Below are positions 55,386 through 64,000 of a stretch of DNA of 64,000 nucleotides, piece by piece. The DNA is taken from the NCBI GenBank assembly GCA_005281725.1, contig SSBO01000001.1, positions 9,297,334 through 9,361,333 of the forward strand, in the 5' to 3' direction. The notes below the pieces were generated by a model, which did no database searches, was not told the DNA's origin, and saw nothing but the letters and a program-made list of their open reading frames with translations. This DNA is from Wuchereria bancrofti. Taxonomy: Eukaryota > Nematoda > Chromadorea > Rhabditida > Onchocercidae. Within the stretch, counting starts at the first letter, position 1, and every line of letters starts with the position of its first letter. The position numbers and the translations under genes were made by a program.

Positions 55386-57053
55386 TTAATCTTCACACCA
55401 TGCATTTTCCTTTCGAATCTGTAAAATATAATCTATTAAATTTGTGTATCAGAACAAATTAATCACTTGAAGTATATTGGAAAAAAATTCCAAAAAATGG
55501 CTTTTTTTTCAAACCTCAGAATTTTATTAAGAGAACCAATCACCAAGTCGAAGAGAATGAGATGAATATATCATGTCGGATCCGCTACTAAAGATCTCGA
55601 AGATCGGATACATTAACAGCTGACTAAACTATCGACATAATGTGTGATTTAGGTGATTTTTTACGATCACAGCTTGCTTCAAATAAAAATCTCAACAAAT
55701 TTAAAGCCTTGGAGAATAATTTAATATGAACAATACGAGACCGCGTCCTCAAAATGAAATACGCATCATGCTTTTTTATCGTAAAGTCACAAATAAAAAG
55801 ACTGGTAATACCGTGCGAAAATAATAACAACTTTTTCAAATATTAGAAAGACAACTTAAATTCTCTCAACCTGTTCTTCTTCTTCTGGAGTGAAGTCGTT
55901 CTTAATGTTAAAGGTCCTTCGAATCTCTTCCGGTGACTTGCCTTTAATCATATTGGCTACCGTCTTGCACGTTACATCGAGCAGCCCCTTTATGTCCAAA
56001 TAATTCGCTGCCTGAAATAATTTTATATATTTTCCAGAGATATTTATCTTTTCCTTATTTGCTTAAGCAGATAACTCAACAACCAATCCGATGAAAGGAA
56101 CTAAAAACTTGCCAGAATGAGTTCGAATAATGTGCCCTGATCAACTTTAAGAAATTCAACATCCCACGATGAAATATCGTCAGTGCGCTTCTCCTTGTTA
56201 TCATTATCTTCTGGGGGAATCGGATCATCTTTATGGTATTCACACCAGTGAATAACCTATGATAATGTCATCGTAACAAATAAATAAATAAACAGATAAA
56301 TAAATAAGAAAATTTAGGACCAACTAAACTTCTTTTAAACTCTGAGATGTGAACAAAATGAACATCGTGAATGTCGCAAATTCCGGTTATATGAGAATAA
56401 GGGACTGATAATTACATCTTTAGTAAGCATGTAATTCCACAAAAACTATCATCAAGTCTCCTCTATTTACAATTCGTGGTCAAATTCGGATCGATTTTTA
56501 CGCATGAACAAGTTCGTTAACCTATTTCGAATAGATCTTTCGTATACTACAAATATTTTTAAATACATTTTCCTAAATATGATGTTAATAATTTTGAAAA
56601 TTCTTTTCTTCTTCCCAACCTTTTTGAGAATAGCTGAGTTTACGCTTTGTAACGGAATACCCTCAACCATATCAACATCTCCGCCATCTTGATTATCCAT
56701 TCCCAAATCTATAATTAAATACGCATGTCAAGAATTGCAATGTGAGATGTGTCGAAATAAAAACTGGGTAATACACGCAGTTAAGTATACAACTATTATA
56801 TAAGCTCTAAAATTCATAGTATGAAAATGATTTTGCGGAAAACTTGAGATGGAGACCGTCTGTTATATATCTCTAATTTTAGCATTCGACTAGCATGTGG
56901 TTTGACTAATCCATCGCCATTTATTGTCACTTCACCTTGAAGCATCGTATTGATCGTGGTTGATAATCGGATCACATTCCGATCCACTTCGAATGTCTCA
57001 TTATCAGATGATATTAGTGAAATTTTCTGTTGTGCGGACTTCTGTTCGCTCAT
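55386..57053 (-). CDS. skr-1: SKP1, SCF ubiquitin-ligase adaptor
   Basis: Exons 5' to 3': 57053-56936, 56708-56620, 56256-56113, 56011-55871, 55418-55386; 174 aa (human SKP1 163). It bridges cullin-1 to F-box proteins. The N-terminal BTB/POZ fold runs from [13 protein letters not shown] through INTMLQDLGMD. An acidic insert (GGDVDMVEG) comes next, then [21 protein letters not shown]. The F-box-binding helices follow: [71 protein letters not shown]. The intron after exon 3 begins GCAAGT, not GT: only that donor keeps the frame across ILA-ANYLD. The frame is open upstream of the ATG to 57185 but has no SKP1 similarity, and an acceptor (TTTCCAG) lies about 40 bases before the ATG, so the MSEQ start was chosen. 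Nematodes carry several Skp1-related genes; the skr-1 assignment is by close resemblance to canonical SKP1. Confidence 0.93.
56102..56112 (-). other. GC-type 5' splice site of SKP1 intron 3
   Basis: On the minus strand CTG|GCAAGTTTTT follows exon 3. GCAAGT is the usual sequence of rare GC-AG introns. The nearest GT donor, two bases further, shifts the frame out of the conserved NYLDIKG segment. Confidence 0.8.
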
Positions 57054-57093
57054 TTTGACCAATAATGATATTGCGGACTTTGTGATAACACCT

Positions 57094-57104
57094 GGAAATT
57101 CATT
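57094..57104 (-). promoter_or_regulatory. Candidate splice acceptor upstream of SKP1 ATG
   Basis: AATTTCCAG on the minus strand ends about 40 bases before the ATG. It would serve either SL trans-splicing or cis-splicing to a non-coding exon near 58.18 kb. Confidence 0.4.
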
Positions 57105-58140
57105 TTCTTCGCGAGGCTTCAAAAGCTTCGATATTTTTACCGAACTGTAAAAGAATGTCCAATGACGAGCATTCTTTTCCACCAAGATAAAAAAAAAACA
57201 TTAGGAATCACTAAAACAATGTATGAAACCTATTTTAGACCTGCTTTACTCTCTGCAATTAAATCAATTACATTTTTTAAAAATATCAACTGTCCTGGAA
57301 AAATTCAAGCCAATCATAGAAATCGCAGTCATTACGCTCCAAAAAAATAAAATAAAATAAAAAGTCGCTTATAATAAAAAAAGAAGATAAAAATAAAAAG
57401 TGAAGGAATGACAGGGAAGAAGTGCAGAACAAAGGATGTTTTCGATTTTCAATGAATGACGAAGTCGTTCCTCCGATTACTGGCCAAGACTTTCCTCCCT
57501 TCATCAAATCAAGCTTTAAGCAAGGGGAGTGCTTTGAAAGTGCACGAACTAGACAAAATTTGGGTGTAAAAAATTGAACAATGTCAGCATGAAACATATT
57601 CCAGTGAATCACTGGACAATGCAGCAACATCAGAAATTCAAAACCTCCATATGGTCATGCTAAATAGATATTTACAATTCTCACAATCAACAATAAATTG
57701 CTTCATATTTTCTTGAAAAATGTGCAATTCTTCAAACTACTCTTTCTTTTACATTTTCTTTTACATTTACAAACATCTACAAAAATTTTTCACATCCTGG
57801 AACCATAAAAATATTCAGAATCCAAAAACCTACCTAAAAGAAACATTAAATGGTAAGCAAGAACTCAAAATCTTATCCAAATAAAATAATATTAAGCAGT
57901 GAAATCTATCTCTTCAAAGCTCACAGCTACATAATGATATGAAAATTGAACAACCAAAATACTTTAAATACAATATGTCTTCAAATAAAAAATTCCAATT
58001 AGTGTAACGAAAAACGTAATCGATGCGATAAAACTGGTAATTCGTTTTGCGTTCTTCATTTATCGCATAAATTTCATTTCTAATAGCTGTCCACTTCGAT
58101 CCAACATAATCCTTACAATAAGTTAAGGTACACTCTCACC

Positions 58141-58182
58141 TTTGACCCCTCCCCCTCCACCAGCCTTACCTTAGAAAACCAG
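58141..58182 (-). promoter_or_regulatory. G-rich element and donor-like site upstream of SKP1
   Basis: On the minus strand TTTTCTAAG|GTAAGG is a strong 5' splice site, followed by the G-rich run GGTGGAGGGGGAGGGG. Upstream lies GGCGGGA. This could be the end of a non-coding first exon of SKP1, or a KLF/Sp-type promoter element. It is the most GC-rich short segment in the interval. Confidence 0.3.
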
Positions 58183-58271
58183 AAACCTTCGAAGTATACT
58201 ACCTACTTCCACTTTTCATCCCGCCTCCTTAATAATCACAGAATCGTTCGCTATCGTATTTAAACTTAAAC

Positions 58272-58469
58272 TTACGTGACCACAACAGACCATTGCAGCA
58301 CAAATTCTTATTGTGTGCACGTAATGTAGGATGTGTTCACGTTATTACGTCACTTAGAGGAATAATTATCAATGATTAAAGCTAATAACAATTTTTATTT
58401 ACAACTTTAAAACAAATATTCACTGAAATGATTTATCTAAATTTTTATAATTTTTATAGTATGACGTAA
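58272..58469. promoter_or_regulatory. Cluster of ACGT-core bZIP-type sites
   Basis: TTACGTGA at 58272-58279, GCACGTAA at 58317-58324, TCACGTTA at 58337-58344, TTACGTCA at 58345-58352 and TGACGTAA at 58462-58469. Five ACGT cores in 198 bp is high for DNA this AT-rich. The position is 1.2-1.4 kb upstream of SKP1. Confidence 0.35.
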
Positions 58470-58768
58470 TCCACCCAGGCGAAGTTCAAGAAGAGAAAAG
58501 TCCTTCATGACTAATTGCATAATAGACTTTAATGTTTATTAAAATGTCATTATAAAATTCAAAGTATTTACTGTTCAAATGATAGGAAATGGAACGAGGT
58601 AATTTCATTAAAGTTTTTTCAATCAGACAAGTTGAGATTATTTAATTTAGAGTTATGCAGACAATTTCTTTTTTTTTCCATAAAACATTATCCTATCAAT
58701 GATTAAAGCTAATAACAATTTTTATTTACAACTTTAAAACAAATATTCACTGAAATGATTTATCTAAA
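58367..58768. repeat. Perfect 75-bp direct repeat flanking 252 bp
   Basis: Copies 58367-58441 and 58694-58768 are identical at every base read. They begin TATCAATGATTAAAGC and end ATTTATCTAAA. The enclosed 252 bp contain no ORF. Confidence 0.9.
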
Positions 58769-59799
58769 ATAAAATATCATGTATAACTTTATTTTCTCAA
58801 AAAAAAAACTTTTTTTTTAGATTGTTCAAATTGTAAACTAAAAAAAAAAGTTTCATGTTATTTAATCAATAACATTCCTAGGTTTTACAGTAATTTTTAT
58901 CTCCTTTCAAAAAATAAAGAAGAAAAAATACATTAGTGTTAGAATATATTTTATTTCCATTGCATAAAAATCTATGTTTATTAGAAATTGATAAATCATC
59001 ATCCTCTACAATACCGTCTTAATTTATCCAAATCCAAATTTCGAGCCTAGACCCCATGCAATTCAATTTCCTGTAGAATGATTAGCTTAATCTATTATGT
59101 CCAACAATATAATTTGTCTTAAATGAACATTTCTTGTCCATATAACTTACTTTTAGTACATTTCTATTAGTCTATAAATTGTTTCTTTTTGTAGCCTAGG
59201 CTTAATTGCTTTTCACGTCATTTCTAACGTAGCCATTAATTTCTATATGTAAATGATGCTGAAATCATGAAATGTGAAAATTCTTATGAAGTTACCTGAC
59301 ATAACTTTTACTTGAACTCATTTTCGTCATCTAATTTTCCATTGCCAACTGAAAAGCAGTTGATAACTTTTGAGGAAGCACATTCCTTACTGCAAAAATA
59401 AATGATTTTAATATATGTGAAATTAAAATAAGTTAAAAAGATTAAAAGGTGTACAGATTGATTCATAATTAATAAATTTTGCCAATTAAAAATATGACGA
59501 TATAATTGAATCCTCGACCTAACTAATAATCGTAATCAATTCAACTAAGTTAAATTGAACTAACAAAAAAGTAGTACTGTTATCTTCATTTGTCTCCACA
59601 AGGAACATCGCCATCATAAAATAATAACTCAAACATTAATAAATACGTTAAACTTCCTATTCCTATTATTGTCATTATATGTCAATCAATAATTGCTTCC
59701 CTTTGTCATATTCAACAATATTAATGTTAAATTTGCAATTGTATGAATCAATCATAATTATTGTTGAATAATTGAAGTTTAAAACTTCATCAATTCTCC

Positions 59800-59848
59800 C
59801 TTTCCCTCTCTCTCTCTCTCTTTCTTTCTCTTCCTTTCCCTCTCCCTC
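59800..59848. repeat. CT-rich tract
   Basis: A polypyrimidine CT/CTTT tract about 1 kb upstream of REV1. Confidence 0.8.
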
Positions 59849-60810
59849 ACTTACTTCAGAGTAACTAGTTTACATCATTCAAACATACAAAATTCTCTGT
59901 ACAGAAGAATTCTTGCATATTTTGATAAACTTTTATTTTATCATATGTCTACTATCTGCTTCCTCTAAATCAAATTAAAGTGATAAATTTGAAACTTAGA
60001 GTCAAAATGATAAAATTATATTTCAGAGTAAAGCAATTACAAATGAATCTTTGTTACAATGTAAACTAAAATTGGTTGTTTCATTTCCAATTTAAACAGA
60101 ATCAAATAATTTCTTCTTTTTTCTCAACAATTCATTTCTACTTCAATGGATGACTTAATCACTTTCGATATCAAAAAATGCGTTTATAGTAAAGTATCTC
60201 CACGTAAGCTACAACGATCACATAGCGGCTCGTACGTCAAATTAGCGTCATCTTGCGCAAATGACATTGTTCGGTTATTGTTGGCACTTTTTTGAATTTC
60301 TTTTTTTTCGTATAAACTTTAAAATCACTTTGCTTACTTTTACTTTTTATTTACCTCTACTTTTACTTATTCTTACTTGCTTACTTTTACTTGAAATTAT
60401 TTTGCTTTAAATTTCGAAAATTTAAGTTTTAATCCTCAAAGTTGAGAGTAGATAATAAAACAAATGCTAATTACAAATTACAAAACTGGGAAGATTTAAC
60501 TTGTAAAGACAAGAAATTGACGGTGATGTGAAGAAAAAACGAAAAGTAGAAAAAACGAAAAGTGCTTGATGACACTTTATAAATAATAAATGTGATAGAG
60601 TGACCTTCTGGGCAAGAGATAACTACAAAAGTTTCAACTTGTAAGAATATGAAAAAAGTGGAAAACGCAAAAAAAAGGAGAAAACATGATCATTTGACAA
60701 ATTCAGAATCTTTTTTCATGTTAAAAGAATTTCTGCGCAATAGTTGTTAAGTTGTAAATTTCGGTTGTGCGTTATTTCACTTTATTTTTCTTTTAAAGGT
60801 ATAATTTCGA

Positions 60811-63800
60811 ATGTATTGTAATGGTGAGGAAAATTATACTGAAGAAGATGAAAGCCGTGCTGAACAATGGGTAAGTTGAAATTTAAGAAATTAATATGAT
60901 CTTTCTTCACAAAAGAAAAAATATTCGAATTTTGATAGGTATAATGTAGTCTTTGAATTGTATCTCTGAAAAATAGAACATTAAAGCATTCATTGGTTAC
61001 TTTGAATTTCTTTTTACCTAAAGTTTTTGGATCAAAGTAAATAATCAAGCCGTTATCTTTATAAGCTATTGTTCAAAATGTAATATTTGACAAGTTATGT
61101 TTCATATGTAATGGCTTTACAAAAATTTTGTAAATTGAATTAGAAAGTTGCTTGAATACTTTTAAATATTCATAACTGTTTGTAGTAGCACTATCAGTAC
61201 AATTCATTCGTTTACCATAGTTTTGCTTCGTTATTACTACGTTATATAAGATAATTTTGTTCAATTTTCAGCAGAATTACATGAAAACGAAAAAAGCTAA
61301 ACTTCAATATCAGGTAAATGTATTGGATAAGCACGAGAATATTTCCTGTATTTTTAAAGGCATCTCAATTTTTGTTAATGGTTATACAGGTGATTCTTTT
61401 TATTCTTTCCTAGAGAAATGAGAGGTAACGTTGTTTGTTGAAAATTATGATGACGAGTGGAAATCACTAGAATAGTTTCTTACGGATGAGTTAAAAATAC
61501 GTGACGTGCTACACTTTCCATAAGCATAAGCGTACTAATACAAAAAAAATCCAAAGCAATTTGTTGATATTTATATAGGTTGACAGTAAATAGACTGGAA
61601 GCAATACGCGACTACTGTTTTTACAGTGAAAAAACCGGATAATTTTTTGAATTCCATACACACTTATGATATTTACAGATGATATTATTCCTATTATCAA
61701 AATCTATATGCATTTATGAGTGCATTTTTTTTGATTTCTAAAACGTAATGTGTACATAAATTTAGATCCACCAGCATCAGAATTACGAAAGTTAATACAT
61801 TTGCATGGTGGAGAATTTCATATTTACTACAAATATGGCACTACAACCTATACAATCGCCACTCATTTAGCCACTGATAAAGTAAAGAAGCTTCGAAAGG
61901 GAGAAAAAATCATTCATCCAAGATGGCTTACTGATAGGTTACTTGATAAAATATTCATCACTTATCTCTATGAATTCTTTTTTAATTTGTTACTCATGTA
62001 ATATCAAAACCTTATCTTGTCAATTCATTGTAGCAAATCTTTTGTTGTTAAACGATCATTCTCTGTATAGGAGTTAATTTCCAAGTTATGTGATTCAGTG
62101 AAAAAATTTTCGTATTTGCAGTGTGAAAGCAGGAATTCGATTACGTGAAGACGATTATTTATTGTATAAAGATGGCGCACTGCAAACAGCCGTAGCAAAA
62201 CGTCTTGCTGTTGGGAATTTTGGCGCCTCAAAAGTAGCACAATGTGCTGCGAATGATCCAAACTTTGTGAATAATTTTTATGAAAGGTAAAGCTCCCTTA
62301 TTCTTGATTTAGAAATGATGCTTAATTCTCGAAATCTGTAGTAAAAAAAAAATGGAGCAAGCTTTTAGAGGCAGTACAAGTAATTTTAAAAAGTTAGTGG
62401 TTTTTTCTTTTTTTAACTATCGAAAGTCGTAGCTACGCATTTTGCCATTTATTTTTTTCATGTCAATTTGGGATTTAACTTTACTTCCACAAAAGAACAT
62501 ACGAAAAAAACATATTCAAAAAAACACACCTTTTTTCTCGTTCATAATTTGTTTCATATTGATTAAAGTAAAAGTGAATTGTAGATCTCGTCTGCATTTA
62601 ATCTCAACTTTGGCGCAGGAAATGAAGCATTATGTAAACGAACTAAGAGAAAATCAAAGTAATAATTTTCCCTCACGGGTACGCCTACAACATTTGGTTG
62701 ATGAGAACTTTGCTAAGTAAGCAGCCTATTTTGTTTGAATTTTCATTTACACTACACAAAAGCTAATTCTTATTTCATTCAGCATTCTGCAGTGTAAACA
62801 CATTAGCAACATTTTATGCAATGTTTGCAAGAAATGGCAGTAAATTGTATCATTTGAATAATTTCTATTCGTAGGTATGTAAGATAGCAAATCTTTTTAT
62901 GGCGCTACATGTTACATGTGTTCCTATGAGAGAAATTTCAAATTTTTAGTTCTCCAAAAGAAACCATTTGTCATATCGATTTGGATTGTTTCTTTGTGTC
63001 GGTAGCATTGAGAACTCATCCAGAATTAATTGGGAAACCAGTGGCAATTACCCATTCAAGAGTAATCTTTACATATATTTGATAAAATCAGTAGTTTATG
63101 CCAGTAGCTTGAAATTGTTTTGGTCATTCACAGAACATATTTCTTTTATTGATGCAACTGTCTGGTGATTATTTAAGAAAGTATGTTTTGCTTTGATTTG
63201 ATTTGCTGCCTGATAAGGTCGGTTGTTTTGTACTTTTAGAGTACAGAAGGTGCTGGTATGTCTGAAATTGCATCATGCAGTTACGAAGCTCGGGCACGAG
63301 GTGTTCGTAATGGTTGTTTTATTAAAGAAGCTCGGAAAGTATGTCCAGATCTCATTTGTCTTCCGTATCAATTCGACGATTATCGACACATTTCGAAGGA
63401 AATTTATGCAATTTTATCAGGGTTGGTTGCTGGTTGTGCTTATCTATTAATATTTATTTAGGCGTATTTAGTACTTAAAAAAAAACGCATATTTTTGGGT
63501 ATTAAATAGTGAGCCATCGAAAATTTAAATATTATAATTAATAGAGGAAGCTGGCTTAGTATGCTATATTTAAGAATGGATTTTGACTTGAAGTGACTTA
63601 TACTACCACCATTGTTACTTATGAGCAACCGGAATGATCCTCACCGTGTTTGTTGTTTATTTTTTTTACAGGTTAATTTCTTAACATTAGTTGATAATTT
63701 TAGGTATACGCTTAATATTCGTGCTGTAAGTTGCGATGAGATGTATGTTGATTTGGAAAGCTTATGTAAGGAGATGCATATAGCAAATGTAATGGAGATT

Positions 63801-64000
63801 ATATCTGTAATAAGGAGTGAAATTTTAACTAAAACAGGCTGTAATGCTTCTGTCGGTATTGGTAAGTTAAAAATTGTTAAAAAAATTATTGTTTTCGCAA
63901 CGAGTGCAGTAATTAGTAGGTTATTTTCTGCAGAAAAAGCTGCATTAGTTTATTGTTATATTTACGAAATTTTCTTATTCTAATGATAAAATGATAAATA
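60811..64000 (+). CDS. rev-1: REV1 translesion DNA polymerase, 5' part (cut by window end)
   Basis: Exons: 60811-60870, 61272-61389, 61766-61937, 62122-62286, 62585-62716, 62950-63061, 63240-63421, 63704-63861; about 366 residues, with the next exon outside the window. REV1 is a Y-family deoxycytidyl transferase and scaffold for lesion bypass. Residues 47 to about 125 are a BRCT domain (GISIFVNGYTDP, LHGGEF, TTTYTIATHL, GEKIIHPRWL). The helical segment FVNNFYERSRLHLIS precedes the palm; the second SRLHLIS serine-arginine block is diagnostic for REV1. Catalytic metal ligands are IDLDCFF (D226, D228) and SCDEMYVD (D325, E326); SYEARARGVRNG is the finger motif. The BRCT-to-palm linker is only about 85 residues and the insert before EIASCSYEA is nearly absent, both much shorter than in the human protein. 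Exon 2 reads through a GTAAAT at 61314 because the frame continues into the BRCT. Confidence 0.93.

Larger units (their letters stand above)
57054..60810. other. Divergent intergenic region SKP1 / REV1
   Basis: 3.7 kb between the divergent SKP1 and REV1 starts. It contains a C-rich element and possible non-coding exon near 58.14-58.18 kb, a group of ACGT-core sites at 58.27-58.47 kb, a perfect 75-bp direct repeat and a CT tract. A 114-codon open frame at 57630-57286 (minus) has no recognisable family and is not called as a gene. Confidence 0.55.

Noticed and set aside
56814..57185. N-terminally extended SKP1 starting MVEKN
   Set aside because: The extension has no SKP1-family counterpart and contains a strong splice acceptor between it and the MSEQ start.
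57286..57630. 114-codon minus-strand ORF upstream of SKP1
   Set aside because: No recognisable domain, no consistent splice context and a low-complexity C-terminus. It cannot be supported as a gene, though it is one of the longer open frames.

Overview
The window is nuclear DNA of a parasitic-type nematode, most likely a filarial worm. The reasons are a very AT-rich background with long A/T runs, 10 to 25 small coding exons per gene, short introns ending in (T)TTTCAG, TTTCAG-type acceptors a few bases upstream of several start codons (as expected for spliced-leader trans-splicing), and proteins that read as nematode versions of eukaryotic housekeeping genes. The species assignment is inference. 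No bacterial, viral, CRISPR or transposase gene was seen.

Layout. 1-14641 is a gene desert with microsatellites, degenerate duplications, a cluster of TGACGTAA-like sites and one GC-richer island near 12.05 kb. 14642-20202 (+) is a zinc-finger gene built from an internally duplicated unit, a Cys2/His-His-Cys module followed by a C2H2 finger. 30819-21068 (-) is a complete 25-exon SMC1 cohesin subunit gene. 31831-38551 (+) is a complete 19-exon glutaminyl-tRNA synthetase gene, divergent from SMC1 across about 1 kb. 39660-43567 (+) is an RMND1/DUF155 mitochondrial protein gene. 43568-50204 is a second gene-poor block with TATCAT/GA/CT simple repeats, a 75-bp duplication and two tandem palindromic CACGTG sites. 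50205-54266 (+) encodes the E1-alpha subunit of branched-chain 2-oxoacid dehydrogenase. 57053-55386 (-) is SKP1, with one GC-AG intron. 57054-60810 is intergenic and holds a perfect 75-bp direct repeat and a cluster of ACGT-core sites. From 60811 (+) the window enters a compact REV1 translesion polymerase gene that runs off the right edge.

The genes do not form one pathway. They cover chromosome cohesion (SMC1), DNA damage tolerance (REV1), SCF ubiquitin ligation (SKP1), translation (QARS), mitochondrial translation (RMND1) and mitochondrial amino-acid catabolism (BCKDHA), plus a lineage-specific presumed DNA-binding protein. Exon models were built by eye from reading frame, splice phase and family similarity; every intron phase in the models listed is consistent and no internal stop was met.
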